Shown here: positions 34,782 to 44,195 of the stretch, in pieces
How the letters are laid out: every line of letters starts with the position of its first letter
Position numbering within the stretch: the stretch's first letter is position 1
From: Bacillus infantis NRRL B-14911
GTDB taxonomy: Bacteria > Bacillota > Bacilli > Bacillales > Cytobacillaceae
Reading direction: 5' to 3'
Assembly (NCBI RefSeq): GCF_000473245.1
Contig: NC_022524.1
Coordinates: 3,062,501-3,126,500, forward strand
Length of the DNA stretch: 64,000 nucleotides
Notes under the pieces: model-generated
What the model saw: only the letters and a program-made list of their open reading frames with translations
Database searches by the model: none
What the model was told of the DNA's origin: nothing
Program-made: the position numbers and the translations under genes

Positions 34782-35494
34782 GCTTCTCCACCCAATAAAT
34801 CTTTATGTATTAGTACCGGCTTTTTAGACATGAAGCCTTCAGCGTATTTGACTCCCGCTTCTCTCCCATAAAGCCTTTCCCTTGCTTCTACATTTTCGAT
34901 ATAGCCATTTACAAGCGGAGTGTCTGCTGAATCCTCCGTCCTGACAAACTGGCTCTCATACGCCCTCAGGCCCGCAAGCTTTTTGTCCATATAATCTGAC
35001 ACATCAATGATAAAATCAGGCTGATGGAAGCCGTTGATCATATAGAAATGAAGCCCGTTTACTTTGTGCGGGGCTAATCCGCTTTCAGGGTCCGCCCTGC
35101 GGATGCCTGCTGAAAATGCGGCTTCTTCTACAATTTTTGCACAGTTTCCGTGATCCGGATGCCTGTCTTCAAAATATGGCGCAAAGATGACTGATGGCCT
35201 GTATGTCCTGATCATCCTCGCGACAGCGGTAATAGCCTGTTCATTCAGCAGCAGCCCCCGGTCAGGCAGTCCAAGGTTTTCCCTGACTGAAACACCCAGG
35301 ATAGCTGCTGCCCTCTCTGCCTCTTTTTTCCTTGTTTCTACAGTTCCGTTGGAGGAAAGCTCCGCACCAGTAAGGTCGCAGATGCCAATCTTTTTTCCTT
35401 CAGCTGCATACTTGGCAAGCGTACCTCCCATCCCGATTTCAACATCATCGGAATGGGCGCCAAAGGCCAGGATATCCAATTTTTCTCCTATCAT
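34778..35494 (-). CDS. bshB1: bacillithiol biosynthesis deacetylase BshB1
   Basis: A zinc-dependent LmbE/PIG-L deacetylase that converts GlcNAc-malate to GlcN-malate. The zinc and catalytic motif [12 protein letters not shown] (residues 13-24) and the second zinc histidine in HPDHGNCA are present. Length 238. It overlaps both neighbours (mgsA and bshA) by 4 bp, with GAGGTTCT before ATG. Confidence 0.95.
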   Translation of the reverse strand: MIGEKLDILAFGAHSDDVEIGMGGTLAKYAAEGKKIGICDLTGAELSSNGTVETRKKEAERAAAILGVSVRENLGLPDRGLLLNEQAITAVARMIRTYRPSVIFAPYFEDRHPDHGNCAKIVEEAAFSAGIRRADPESGLAPHKVNGLHFYMINGFHQPDFIIDVSDYMDKKLAGLRAYESQFVRTEDSADTPLVNGYIENVEARERLYGREAGVKYAEGFMSKKPVLIHKDLLGGEA

Positions 35495-35910
35495 AGAACC
35501 TCACCGTCTTCGCTCTTCACTATTTTCCTCCAGTCGAGGTCGCCTCTTTCCAGGCCCTTTACAAGCAGCTCAGCAGTGCCCATATTGGTGGCCAGCGGAA
35601 TTGAATATACATCGCACAGGCGGACCAAAGCGGATACATCCGGCTCATGCGGCTGCACAGTCAGCGGGTCTCTGAAAAAGAAGACGAGGTCCATTTTCTT
35701 ATTGGCAATCAGTGCCCCGATTTCCTGGTCCCCGCCGAGCGGTCCTGATTGAAAGCGGGTGATTGTAAGGCCTGTTGATTCCATGATCCTTGAGCCGGTC
35801 GTCCCTGTCGCAAAAAGGGAGTGTCCCGCCAGAATATCTTTATAGGCTGTTGCAAAGCGGATGATGTCGTCTTTCTTTTTATCGTGGGCTATCAAAGCGA
35901 TGTTCATCAT
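35491..35910 (-). CDS. mgsA: methylglyoxal synthase
   Basis: MgsA turns dihydroxyacetone phosphate into methylglyoxal and phosphate, relieving sugar-phosphate stress. Its product is detoxified by bacillithiol, whose genes follow. Motifs: [25 protein letters not shown] (phosphate binding), [14 protein letters not shown] (catalytic aspartate) and FFRDPLT. Length 139 or 138, as two adjacent ATG codons follow AGGGAGGGG. Confidence 0.95.
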   Translation of the reverse strand: MMNIALIAHDKKKDDIIRFATAYKDILAGHSLFATGTTGSRIMESTGLTITRFQSGPLGGDQEIGALIANKKMDLVFFFRDPLTVQPHEPDVSALVRLCDVYSIPLATNMGTAELLVKGLERGDLDWRKIVKSEDGEVL

Positions 35911-35921
35911 TTCCCCTCCCT

Positions 35922-36722
35922 TTATTCCATAATATTTTCAAGTCCGTAGACAAACAGGTCTGCTTTCATTACTGTCTCTACAGCCAGCTTCACACCGGAC
36001 ATGAATGAGGCCCGGTTATAAGAGTCATGCCGGATTGACAGAGTCTGGCCATCTGAGCCGAACATCACCTGCTGATGGGCAATCAGGCCGGGAAGGCGGA
36101 CTGAATGGATGCGCATCCCTTCGTAGTCAGCACCCCTGGCCCCTGCCAGAGTTTCTTTTTCGTCTGGATGCCCCTGCTCTTTGGCTTCTCTTGCTTCAGC
36201 CATCATTTCTGCTGTTTTCACAGCTGTGCCTGACGGAGCATCAAGCTTCTGGTCATGATGCAGCTCGATGATCTCCACATCACTGAAATAGCGGGCTGCC
36301 ATCTGTGAAAACTTCATCATAAGGACAGCACCAAGGGCGAAGTTTGGGGCGATGATGCATCCCTTTTCTTTTTCCCGGCATGTTACTTCCAGCTCTTTCA
36401 GGTCCTCTTTGCTAAAGCCGGTTGTCCCGACTACCGGCCTTACTCCATATGAAAGGGCAGTCCGTGCATGATGCATGCCTGCCTCCGGTGTCGTAAGATC
36501 GATCAGAACATCAGCTTCTGTCTGCTCCAGACAATTGGCCAGGTCTGTATATATCGGCACATCTGCCCCTGTAAATCCATCAAGGTCGCTGAGCATTTTC
36601 CCTTCGAATTTATGGTCTACAACTGCCTGAAGGGCAAAATGGCCGGTATTCAGCACAAGCTGAACCGCTTCCCTGCCCATTCGGCCGCGCGGCCCCGCAA
36701 TAACAATTTTTATCTTATCCAT
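35922..36722 (-). CDS. dapB: 4-hydroxy-tetrahydrodipicolinate reductase
   Basis: DapB reduces hydroxy-tetrahydrodipicolinate on the way to diaminopimelate and lysine, and feeds dipicolinate synthesis in spores. N-terminal Rossmann motif [41 protein letters not shown], and the substrate-binding [20 protein letters not shown] with catalytic His and Lys. Length 266. GGAGA precedes ATG. Twelve bases separate it from ypjD. Confidence 0.96.
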   Translation of the reverse strand: MDKIKIVIAGPRGRMGREAVQLVLNTGHFALQAVVDHKFEGKMLSDLDGFTGADVPIYTDLANCLEQTEADVLIDLTTPEAGMHHARTALSYGVRPVVGTTGFSKEDLKELEVTCREKEKGCIIAPNFALGAVLMMKFSQMAARYFSDVEIIELHHDQKLDAPSGTAVKTAEMMAEAREAKEQGHPDEKETLAGARGADYEGMRIHSVRLPGLIAHQQVMFGSDGQTLSIRHDSYNRASFMSGVKLAVETVMKADLFVYGLENIME

Positions 36723-36733
36723 CAGAATCTCTC

Positions 36734-37069
36734 CTACTCTTCAATTCTTGTCCAGCGGTCTTTATCCCGCGTATTAAATTTATCCATAACCCTGTCATGG
36801 GCTTCCTGCAGATCAATATTCAGTGAATTGGCAAAGCAGATAAGCACAAAAAGCATATCCCCCAGCTCATTTTCAATGGTATTCTCTTCTTCGGTCGATT
36901 TCTTTGGCTTTTCCCCGTAATGGTGATTTACTTCCCTGGACAGTTCACCCAGCTCTTCCGTCATCCGTGCCAGCATGGCAAGAGGGCTGAAATATCCTTC
37001 TTTAAATTGGCTTATGTATTGATCAACCTCAGCCTGGAGGTCTTTCATCGTTTTATGATTGGATTCCAT
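36734..37069 (-). CDS. ypjD: YpjD, MazG-like nucleotide pyrophosphohydrolase
   Basis: An all-alpha NTP pyrophosphatase-type protein of about 111 residues, possibly cleaning up abnormal nucleotides. The metal-binding pattern is [15 protein letters not shown] and later [16 protein letters not shown] (EEXXE and EXXD). I start at [18 protein letters not shown] lies ten bases upstream, and the family size supports it, while the longest frame adds 18 residues. First gene of the long ypjD-to-birA operon. Confidence 0.92.
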   Translation of the reverse strand: MESNHKTMKDLQAEVDQYISQFKEGYFSPLAMLARMTEELGELSREVNHHYGEKPKKSTEEENTIENELGDMLFVLICFANSLNIDLQEAHDRVMDKFNTRDKDRWTRIEE

Positions 37070-37238
37070 CTCGATTAGCCACCTCAATTTCCGCCTTCCT
37101 GAGCCTTTTGCATAAAGCAGCAAATTAGGCTTATCTTATAGAGAATAGATGCTTTTTCTATATCATGTTAGCCTAACGGAACAGCTTTTTACAAATATTT
37201 TTAACCGCCCGGCAGCTGCTATTCTGTCCGGCTCATTA

Positions 37239-37267
37239 TTGCTCTGTCATCTTTTATTTTATATAAT
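37239..37267 (+). promoter_or_regulatory. sigma-A promoter of ypjC
   Basis: TTGCTC (37239-37244), a 17 bp spacer and a perfect TATAAT (37262-37267) stand on the plus strand 36 bases before the GTG start chosen for ypjC. Confidence 0.7.
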
Positions 37268-37303
37268 CTTATGGTGATAAAAACAGGAAAAGAGGGAAAA
37301 AAC

Positions 37304-38176
37304 GTGCAAAACGGATTAAAATTCAAGAATATATTGTTCATCCTGCTCGGTTCAGCAATCTTTTCTTTTGGAATTGTTCATTTCAATATGCAGAATAACT
37401 TGGCCGAAGGCGGTTTCACCGGCATCACCCTGCTCCTTTTTTTCCTATTTAAATGGGATCCCTCCTATACGAACTTATTGTTAAATATACCATTATTCTT
37501 TATAGGCTGGAAATTGCTCGGCAGGAATTCCTTTTATTACACCATGATCGGCACCTTCAGTGTTTCCCTGTTCCTGTGGATTTTTCAGCGCTATCAGATT
37601 GACATGCCGCTGAAGGAAGACCTTACTCTTGCGGCTCTTTTTGCAGGTGTTTTCATCGGCATTGGCCTCGGCATCATTTTCCGTTTCGGCGGAACAACCG
37701 GCGGAGTCGATATCATAGCGAGGCTGGCCCATAAATATATCGGCTGGAGCATGGGAAAAACAATGTTCCTTTTCGATGCCTGTGTCATTACATTATCGCT
37801 CATTTTCTATCTGACCTACCAGGAAGCCATGTACACCCTTGTTGCCGTGTTCGTAGGTGCCCGGGTGATCGATTTTATGCAGGAAGGCGCCTACGCCGCA
37901 AGAGGTGCGATGATCATTTCCGACCAGAACGAAGCCATCGCCGGCAGGATTCTGAAGGAAATGGACCGCGGGGTGACGGTGCTGAAAGGGCACGGCTCCT
38001 TCACCAAACAGGATCGGGAAGTCCTTTACTGCGTAGTCGGCAAAAATGAAATCGTGCGGCTTAAAAGCGTCATCACCTCCGTCGATCCGCATGCCTTTGT
38101 CACAGTCAGTGTCGTTCACGATGTGCTCGGCGAAGGATTCACCTTGGATGAAAATAAGAAGCCGATTGAGCACTAG
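37304..38176 (+). CDS. ypjC: YpjC, YitT-family membrane protein (DUF2179)
   Basis: An integral membrane protein with about five or six hydrophobic segments in the first 200 residues (ILFILLGSAIFSFGIVHF onward), a GGTTGGVDIIARL loop, and a soluble C-terminal DUF2179 domain (GVTVLKGHGSFTKQDREVLY). Function unknown; possibly ligand-sensing transport. The start is probably GTG (MQNGLKFKNIL): GAGGG stands eight bases before it and the 290-residue product equals the B. subtilis length. An upstream ATG at 37271 lies at the predicted transcription start. Confidence 0.88.
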   Translation: MQNGLKFKNILFILLGSAIFSFGIVHFNMQNNLAEGGFTGITLLLFFLFKWDPSYTNLLLNIPLFFIGWKLLGRNSFYYTMIGTFSVSLFLWIFQRYQIDMPLKEDLTLAALFAGVFIGIGLGIIFRFGGTTGGVDIIARLAHKYIGWSMGKTMFLFDACVITLSLIFYLTYQEAMYTLVAVFVGARVIDFMQEGAYAARGAMIISDQNEAIAGRILKEMDRGVTVLKGHGSFTKQDREVLYCVVGKNEIVRLKSVITSVDPHAFVTVSVVHDVLGEGFTLDENKKPIEH

Positions 38177-38210
38177 AAATGCAAATGGCGCTTGTTCACT
38201 ATAAGAAATA

Positions 38211-38240
38211 AAGAAAACCAGCCCAAATGGCTGGTTTCTT
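38211..38240. terminator. terminator between ypjC and the YugP-like gene
   Basis: AACCAGCC and GGCTGGTT form a stem with a CAAAT loop; A/T-rich flanks on both strands allow two-way action for these convergent genes. Confidence 0.75.
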
Positions 38241-38246
38241 CATTTC

Positions 38247-38924
38247 TTAATCCTGCCTCTGCATGCCTGTGAAGATCATGATCAGGCGCAATAGCTCCAG
38301 AACCGCAACAGCTGCGGCAGCTACATAGGTCAGGGCAGCAGCGTTAAGGACTTTCTTCGTTTCCCTTTCCTCATCATTGCGGATAACACCAAGTGAGACG
38401 ACCTGATCCATTGCTCTGTTTGAAGCATTGAACTCGACCGGGAGGGTAACCACCTGGAAGAGGACGGCCACGGCCATGAAAATGATTCCCAAAAGGAGAA
38501 GGCCGCTCAGCTCAGCAAAAATCCCTACCATGATCAGCACCCAGGAAAAATTAGAACCAATGCTCGCGATCGGCACCAGCGAATGTCGGACCCGGAGGAA
38601 TGCATAATCCTGCTGATCCTGAATGGCATGGCCGACCTCATGGGCAGCTATTGCTGCTGCAGCGACGGAATGGCCATGGAAATTCTGCGAGGACAGCCTT
38701 ACCGTTTTTGAACGGGGATCATAATGGTCTGTCAGATGCCCCCTCGTTTCCTCAACATTGACATTGTACAATCCGTTGGAATCCAGGATCCTTCTGGCAA
38801 CCTCGGCACCTCTCATATGTGAAGAGGCTGGTACCCTGGAATATTTGTTATAGGTGCCTTTCACCTTGAATTGCGCCCAGATCGGCACGAGGATGATGAT
38901 CGCAAAGTATATCAGGAAATCCAT
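38247..38924 (-). CDS. YugP-like zinc metallopeptidase, membrane protein
   Basis: A 225-residue neutral zinc metallopeptidase of the YugP type. It starts with a membrane segment (MDFLIYFAIIILVPIWAQF), has the zinc motif HEVGHAIQ near residue 115, and ends with three further hydrophobic segments, so the active site lies near the membrane. I start at the second ATG, eight bases after GGGAGG. In B. subtilis yugP is located elsewhere, so this copy between ypjB and ypjC is a difference in gene order. Confidence 0.88.
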   Translation of the reverse strand: MDFLIYFAIIILVPIWAQFKVKGTYNKYSRVPASSHMRGAEVARRILDSNGLYNVNVEETRGHLTDHYDPRSKTVRLSSQNFHGHSVAAAAIAAHEVGHAIQDQQDYAFLRVRHSLVPIASIGSNFSWVLIMVGIFAELSGLLLLGIIFMAVAVLFQVVTLPVEFNASNRAMDQVVSLGVIRNDEERETKKVLNAAALTYVAAAAVAVLELLRLIMIFTGMQRQD

Positions 38925-38986
38925 GTTATTCCTCCCATTCATCTTTGCTGTAATTTAATCTATTGTATTTTTTCTGGTGAATGGTG

Positions 38987-39790
38987 TCAATTTTTCAGCT
39001 CTCTTTTTCTGCTCTTCTCTTTGTCCTGATCTCCCTTATATTTTCTCCAGCCGACATAAGATAATGTAAGGATGATGATGCTTCCTGTAGAAATAATGAC
39101 CCACCAAAGCGAAGGATCGGCCTCATCGTCAGTCATTTCATCAAAAAGCGAGGATAAATCTGCCTCGAGGGCATCCAATTCCTGCTGGCTCGAGGTCTGG
39201 CTCACCACCTGAGGCCTGTAATGGTCTATGAAATTGACCCTGGTATCCAGCTGCTGAAGCCTGTCTGCCTTGAGGTCCACTTTAAGGGCAGGGTAAATGA
39301 CGCTGTATAAGGTCAAAAAGGAATTCAGGCTTGAATGGAAAGCCTCACTGTCGCCTGCATGGGCAGCCTCCTTCATCCCCCCGAACACATCCATGATCGG
39401 ATCCTCCATTTCCGTCCACAAAGGCTGCCTGCTGGAGGTGATTGCATCAATAACCAGCCTGAATCTTGTTACCCTGTTCATCCGCTCTTTATGGTTCATA
39501 TCGATGCTGGCCGCTGCTTCCACTGCTTCATCATGCGCATTGGAAACGATTCTCAGCTCATCCATATTGAACGGCCTTGCCTGTACATCCCCCGAAAGAA
39601 ACTGATCCGAAAAATAATCCAGAATCTTTTTTGCCTCTTCATATTTTTGTATTTTGACCATCTGAAGAGCTTCATCAGAGAGCAGATCAAGTTTGTCCAT
39701 CGAAGAGGAAGGCTGCTCTGCATATGCATATATGGAAAAAGGCATTAAAAGATAGATCAAAAACATGGATACAGCAATTTTTGCTTTCAA
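38987..39790 (-). CDS. ypjB: sporulation protein YpjB
   Basis: A 267-residue protein with an N-terminal signal peptide (IAVSMFLIYLLMPFSIYAYA), a helical extracytoplasmic domain, one C-terminal membrane segment (WWVIISTGSIIILTLSYVGW) and a basic tail. YpjB homologues are linked to sporulation but the mechanism is unknown. I start at a TTG (MKAKIAVSM) because a GGGGGGG purine run stands six bases before it and the signal peptide then has normal length. Confidence 0.82.
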   Translation of the reverse strand: MKAKIAVSMFLIYLLMPFSIYAYAEQPSSSMDKLDLLSDEALQMVKIQKYEEAKKILDYFSDQFLSGDVQARPFNMDELRIVSNAHDEAVEAAASIDMNHKERMNRVTRFRLVIDAITSSRQPLWTEMEDPIMDVFGGMKEAAHAGDSEAFHSSLNSFLTLYSVIYPALKVDLKADRLQQLDTRVNFIDHYRPQVVSQTSSQQELDALEADLSSLFDEMTDDEADPSLWWVIISTGSIIILTLSYVGWRKYKGDQDKEKSRKRELKN

Positions 39791-40002
39791 TATTGTCCCC
39801 CCCTGCAATTACTATTAAAAATGTATGAGAGGTTGGACAAGGTTAGACCAAAAGTTCGCTCGGCTGGGATCAATTTTAGAGATAAGCTGTATTAACATCA
39901 ATGTTGGTTTTGGGCTCATTCAGCCGGATATTCATCCAAGCCGAAAGGAGTATAAAACTAAGTCCCCCCCTGATCCAAAAATCAGCATGAGATACTGCCA
40001 AG

Positions 40003-40029
40003 AAAAAAAGGCTTCCAATATGGAAGCCT
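40003..40029 (-). terminator. terminator of ypjA
   Basis: AGGCTTCC and GGAAGCCT form a stem around ATATT and are followed by seven T on the minus strand, overlapping the ypjA stop. Confidence 0.88.
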
Positions 40030-40621
40030 ACTCAATCGCCAGCTTTGTGCGGCCGGGCCTGATAGAGAACCAGTACACAAGGAAAAGGGAGAATATACTC
40101 AGCCAAAAAGTAAAATAGCCTATCTCCGGTGTATATAAGTTCAGCACAGGATAGCGCGGCAGCATGAAGAATACATAATCGATTACATCATTATGGAGTG
40201 TCCATACAGCAGCAATGAGCAAATGAATCCACTTGATCCGGTAAAAGGGTGAATATAAGATCCCCTGGACTGCCATAGCAGCGTGGGATCCGATCAGCAT
40301 CAACGCAATAGGATCAAGTTCGCCTGTCACTTTATAAACAAGCAGATTCATAACGACTGCCCAGACACCGTATTTAAAAAGCGTCACGGCCGCCAGAGCC
40401 TCTAAAAGGGGCCAGTTCCTCCGCATCAGGAAGGCAGCAAGGACAAAACAAAAAAACAGGCTGGCCGTCGGACTATCAGGAACAAACGCCAGAAAGTGCG
40501 GGGGCGTATCCTTCAGCTGCCACCCGTACCAGTAATACCCATACACCGTTCCGGCAATATTGACCACAAGCAGCAGCCATAATACCGAGCGGTTCCCCAA
40601 AATAGGATAAATCCACTTCAT
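40028..40621 (-). CDS. ypjA: YpjA, membrane protein (DUF1405)
   Basis: A 197-residue integral membrane protein with about six hydrophobic segments and the DUF1405 signature: GYYWYGWQLKDTPPHFLAF and PDSPTASLFF, followed by a conserved LIGSHAAMAVQG segment. Function unknown; it is next to qcrC as in B. subtilis. I start at MKWIYPILGN because AGAGGG lies upstream; the longest frame adds eight residues. Confidence 0.85.
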   Translation of the reverse strand: MKWIYPILGNRSVLWLLLVVNIAGTVYGYYWYGWQLKDTPPHFLAFVPDSPTASLFFCFVLAAFLMRRNWPLLEALAAVTLFKYGVWAVVMNLLVYKVTGELDPIALMLIGSHAAMAVQGILYSPFYRIKWIHLLIAAVWTLHNDVIDYVFFMLPRYPVLNLYTPEIGYFTFWLSIFSLFLVYWFSIRPGRTKLAIE

Positions 40622-40828
40622 ACCATACCCTCTTCTCTCTATCATTATGGCTATATTTTATCATAGAGGAAATTAAAGGGGGAACTTTCCGCTATAATAT
40701 GCTGGAGCTGGCTTGGAGATTGCCCTTGGTTAATACCCGAGGAAAAGTGTTCAGGAAGATGCATACCCCCTAAACTGCAGGTTAACGGAAAAAGGCTATT
40801 ATTATCTAAATTACTGGTTATATTGCAC

Positions 40829-40860
40829 AAAAAAAGAAGCCGGCAATTCGCCGGCTTCTC
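40829..40860 (-). terminator. terminator of qcrABC
   Basis: GAAGCCGGC and GCCGGCTTC form a nine-pair stem with an AATT loop (40836-40858), followed by seven T on the minus strand, just after the qcrC stop. Confidence 0.92.
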
Positions 40861-40865
40861 TTCTT

Positions 40866-41633
40866 TTATTTACTTTCAATGCTTGAAATGAATTCAGAAA
40901 GCTTTTGAAGCTCTTCGTCAGTTCCTTTAAAGATTCCGGCAGGCATGGCACCTTGACCTTCTTTAGCGATTTTCGCCACTTCTTCAGGAGAAAGTCCTGT
41001 ATCGATCAGGGCCGGAGCACCAGCTCCTCCTGCCAATTCACCGCCGTGGCAGCTGATGCAGCCTTGCGCTTCATAAATTTTATAGCCTTCTGCTTCTTTA
41101 TCAATCTCCGCTTCAGCTACGATTTTACCTTGCTGCTCTGCAGCTTCCCAGTCGTGGTTGGCTACAGATTCCCAAGTTAGATAGAAGATGCCGGCAATCG
41201 CAAGCAGCATGAAACCAGTTGCGAGAGGGCGCTTAGATGGGCGCCTTTCAGGGCCGCGGTCGATGAATGGAGCAAGCATCAGCGCTCCGAAAGCCAGTCC
41301 GGGAATGATAAACGCCCCGATGACGTTATATGGGCCTGAAGCATATGTGTACTTTAATAGTTGGTATAAGAACAAGAAATACCAGTCTGGAAGCGGAATA
41401 TATGCTGTATCGCTCGGATCTGCTATTTTTTCAAGCGGAGACGGGTGAGCGATGGTCAAACATAGATATCCGATCAGGAAAACGGCGCCGACCATCCATT
41501 CCTTCAATAGGAAGTTGGGCCAGAATGCTTCCGTTTTGCCAGGGTACTCCGAGTAGTCTTTCGGAATATTCGGTTTACGGTTTACAGGGACACGGGAGTC
41601 GCCTACAAACTTCATACCTTTTCCACGATGCAT
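40866..41633 (-). CDS. qcrC: menaquinol:cytochrome c reductase, cytochrome b/c subunit
   Basis: QcrC is the fused subunit IV plus cytochrome c of the Bacillus b6c1 complex. The N-terminal half has the membrane segments of subunit IV (WPNFLLKEWMVGAVFLIGYL; PLPDWYFLFLYQLLKYTYAS). The C-terminal domain binds covalent haem through CISCHGG and the distal methionine in GAMPAGIF. Length 255. GGAGGGG precedes ATG. Together with qcrA and qcrB it passes electrons from menaquinol to cytochrome c. Confidence 0.97.
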   Translation of the reverse strand: MHRGKGMKFVGDSRVPVNRKPNIPKDYSEYPGKTEAFWPNFLLKEWMVGAVFLIGYLCLTIAHPSPLEKIADPSDTAYIPLPDWYFLFLYQLLKYTYASGPYNVIGAFIIPGLAFGALMLAPFIDRGPERRPSKRPLATGFMLLAIAGIFYLTWESVANHDWEAAEQQGKIVAEAEIDKEAEGYKIYEAQGCISCHGGELAGGAGAPALIDTGLSPEEVAKIAKEGQGAMPAGIFKGTDEELQKLSEFISSIESK

Positions 41634-41677
41634 TGAGCATTCCCCTCCTTTTCAGTTAGCAGTAGTGAAGTTGAATT

Positions 41678-42352
41678 TTACAACGGTCCAGAAATACCCT
41701 GCTTACGGATCATCAGGAAGTGGGCACCCATCAGTCCAAGGAGAGCTCCAGGCAGGAAGAATACATGGATCGCAAAGAATCGTGTGATCGTCTGGGCTCC
41801 GACTATGTCAGTGCTTCCAGCCATCAGCGCTTTCAGCTGCTGACCGATCAACGGTGTTGATTCAACAATTTGAATGGTAACTTTTGTTGCAAATAACGCT
41901 TTCATATCCCAAGGAAGAAGATAGCCTGTCAGGCCGAGCGCCAGCATAACGAAGAAAATAAGCACTCCGACAACCCAGTTCAGCTCGCGAGGCTTCTTGT
42001 AGGCCCCTTGGAAGAAAACACGTAACGTATGTAGGAACATCATTACGATGACCAGGCTCGCACCCCAGTGGTGCATACCGCGGACAATCTGCCCGAAAGC
42101 AACCTGATTTTGCAGATAATAGACAGATTCCCAGGCATTCTTAATATCCGGCACATAATACATTGTAAGGAACATACCGGATAAAATCTGGATCACTGTG
42201 ATGAAGAAGGTCAATCCGCCAAAGCAGTAAACGAAAGCCGAAAAGTGATGGGCAGGGTTTACATGCTCAGGTACTTCATGGTCTGCAATATCCCGCCACA
42301 AAGGCGTAATATCCAAACGCTCGTCGACCCAGTCATAAATTTTGTTTAACAC
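41678..42352 (-). CDS. qcrB: menaquinol:cytochrome c reductase, cytochrome b subunit
   Basis: A 224-residue b6-type cytochrome b with four membrane helices. Haem ligand histidines are visible in GMHHWGASLVIVMMFLHTLR and in TRFFAIHVFFLPGAL. Near-identical in layout to B. subtilis QcrB. The start codon is GTG (MLNKIYDWVDERLD), placed three bases after the qcrA stop region, with GGGG upstream. Confidence 0.97.
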   Translation of the reverse strand: MLNKIYDWVDERLDITPLWRDIADHEVPEHVNPAHHFSAFVYCFGGLTFFITVIQILSGMFLTMYYVPDIKNAWESVYYLQNQVAFGQIVRGMHHWGASLVIVMMFLHTLRVFFQGAYKKPRELNWVVGVLIFFVMLALGLTGYLLPWDMKALFATKVTIQIVESTPLIGQQLKALMAGSTDIVGAQTITRFFAIHVFFLPGALLGLMGAHFLMIRKQGISGPL

Positions 42353-42355
42353 TTA

Positions 42356-42862
42356 TTACGCCCCCTTTCGCGGTTCTGCTTTTCCTAATAATAGGAAACC
42401 ATCTTTTTCTTTTGTAGGATACACATCCAGCGGTGCAGCAGGAGGTGTTCCAGGCACGTTTGTTCCATCCTTCGTATAAAGCCCGCCATGGCATGGGCAG
42501 TAGAAGTGGTCTGGATTCGCCTTGTCTTTGTTCCAGTCAACAACGCAGCCTAAATGCTTACAGATAGGAGATAAGGCAACGATCTCCCCGTTTTCATCCT
42601 TATAAACCCACGCGGTGTTCGATACCTCTGAAGTATACCAGGCATCCTGCTGTTCGAATTTAAAGTCGACCCGAGTAGGTTCAGCAGTGATTTCGCTTAC
42701 TTTTTGCGGTGTCGGAATGAAGTCTCCTCCCTCGCTGGCTTTCAGTATAGGATCCACGGCAAAACGGACCATCGGCATCAGCATGCCGGCCGCCATGAAA
42801 CCGCCTACACCAGTAAGTGTATAGTTCAGGAATTGACGTCTTGAAACACGATGTTTGCTCAT
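42356..42862 (-). CDS. qcrA: menaquinol:cytochrome c reductase, Rieske iron-sulfur subunit
   Basis: QcrA carries the 2Fe-2S centre held by CKHLGC and CPCHGG. The N-terminus has a twin-arginine-like stretch (SRRQFLNYTLTG) and one membrane segment, so the folded domain is likely exported by Tat and stays anchored. Length 168. First gene of qcrABC. Confidence 0.97.
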   Translation of the reverse strand: MSKHRVSRRQFLNYTLTGVGGFMAAGMLMPMVRFAVDPILKASEGGDFIPTPQKVSEITAEPTRVDFKFEQQDAWYTSEVSNTAWVYKDENGEIVALSPICKHLGCVVDWNKDKANPDHFYCPCHGGLYTKDGTNVPGTPPAAPLDVYPTKEKDGFLLLGKAEPRKGA

Positions 42863-43009
42863 ACATTTCCCCCCTCTATCATGAAATCAAGTCCAACGGA
42901 CAAAATTCAACACAATATAAAACTAGGACATAACAATGATATATCAATCTTTAGGCAAGGTCAATAAAATCTGTAGGCAAACCGGCTGTTCAAAGCGGTT
43001 TTTCAGGAA

Positions 43010-43477
43010 TTATTCACCAGCCTGCCATTTTTGTACAAATAAATTCAGCAGCTGCTTGACCTGGTCCTCCAAAACAGAGTTTCTGTACGTTTCGTCCATA
43101 TGCTCCAACGGCAGGGATGGCAGCCAGAGCAATGATCCCCCAAGCTCCCCTTCAGCCATTTTCCACCCGCTGTCCGAGGTCAGATAGAACACATGCCTGA
43201 AGCCGCTTTCCAGGATAGCGGACTCCCATTTCTTCAGCTCTTCGAGATGCTCATCATGGGCTGTGTCAGATTTAAGGTAGGAAAAGCCCGGCAGCATCAA
43301 AAGCCTTCCTTTGAACTGCCTTTCCATCTGATAAGAAAGCAATGTGACAAATTCAGCCATTGAGGCAGCCTGCTTCATATCCCCTGTGAATGTGACGGGC
43401 AAAAGGGGGATGACAGCTGTGTCGACATATTCTTTTGATTTTAAATACATTTCAATATCCTGCGGAATCCACTTCAT
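43010..43477 (-). CDS. ypiF: YpiF family protein (DUF2487)
   Basis: A 155-residue cytoplasmic protein of the DUF2487 family, always near qcrA and ypiB in Bacillus; function unknown. Conserved start MKWIPQDIEMYLKSKEYVDT and PLLPVTF. I use the internal ATG with GGAGTGGTG upstream; the longest frame would add 23 unsupported residues. Confidence 0.84.
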   Translation of the reverse strand: MKWIPQDIEMYLKSKEYVDTAVIPLLPVTFTGDMKQAASMAEFVTLLSYQMERQFKGRLLMLPGFSYLKSDTAHDEHLEELKKWESAILESGFRHVFYLTSDSGWKMAEGELGGSLLWLPSLPLEHMDETYRNSVLEDQVKQLLNLFVQKWQAGE

Positions 43478-43550
43478 TATCACCACTCCAAATCGTATAG
43501 CTTGCCTCATTATTTTACCATAACTTCCTGCTGCTGCCGAAAGCAATGCT

Positions 43551-43580
43551 GAAGGGGCATCCGCCCGGATGCCCCTTCAC
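43551..43580. other. perfect hairpin downstream of ypiB
   Basis: TGAAGGGGCATCC and GGATGCCCCTTCA form a perfect 13 bp stem around GCCC, 17 bases after the ypiB stop and before ypiF. There is no T run on either side, so it is not a standard terminator; it may stabilise or separate the ypiB and ypiF parts of one mRNA. Confidence 0.7.
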
Positions 43581-43597
43581 CAGTCCAGCTATTCTAT

Positions 43598-44149
43598 TTA
43601 TGCTTTCACCATAATCATTTTCAGCTTTTCAGTGAGCTGCTTAAATGTTTCTTTATCGCCTTTATCCAGTGATTCATCAATCATCTGCATCAATTTTTCC
43701 CTCTGGAATTTAGCCAGGCTTTCGGAAAGGAAGCGTTCTGCGATCAGCCGGTCCTTCTCGCTTACCTGAAGGGTCTTCGGCATGAACGGATTTTCCTCCA
43801 GGACGGCTGCATACTGATGGGCCTTATTGGAGGCATGGAAATTAAGCTGGATGAAGATATCTTCTTCCCTGTTCAGCCTTATATCATGGAATGATTTCTC
43901 GGCATCAGTTGTCATGACATTCTCTTTGTAAAAACGGAAAGGAACTTCATCAACGCAATGAGTTGACATCACGAGGCCTCTTGGGCAATATTGTGCTTGC
44001 TCCACAAAATGCACCCGTTCCATAAGCTGGTCATGGCTCATCAAATAATTTAAAATCCAAACGCATTCGCGCCGTTTCAATTGATAATGGTTTAAGAACC
44101 AGCGGATAAAATCTTTTTTCTCGCTGACAGATACAGGGGTCGCCACCAT
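43598..44149 (-). CDS. ypiB: YpiB, UPF0302 family protein
   Basis: A 183-residue soluble protein of the UPF0302 family. The first part ([23 protein letters not shown]) and [20 protein letters not shown] are family signatures; the C-terminus is a helical IDEAL-type region rich in Lys and Leu. In B. subtilis ypiB affects biofilm-related gene control, but the mechanism is uncertain. AGGAGGG precedes ATG. Confidence 0.86.
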   Translation of the reverse strand: MVATPVSVSEKKDFIRWFLNHYQLKRRECVWILNYLMSHDQLMERVHFVEQAQYCPRGLVMSTHCVDEVPFRFYKENVMTTDAEKSFHDIRLNREEDIFIQLNFHASNKAHQYAAVLEENPFMPKTLQVSEKDRLIAERFLSESLAKFQREKLMQMIDESLDKGDKETFKQLTEKLKMIMVKA

Positions 44150-44195
44150 TTGTTCCCTCCTCTGCTTGCAACTGAATTTTTGTTAGTGCCTTTTC

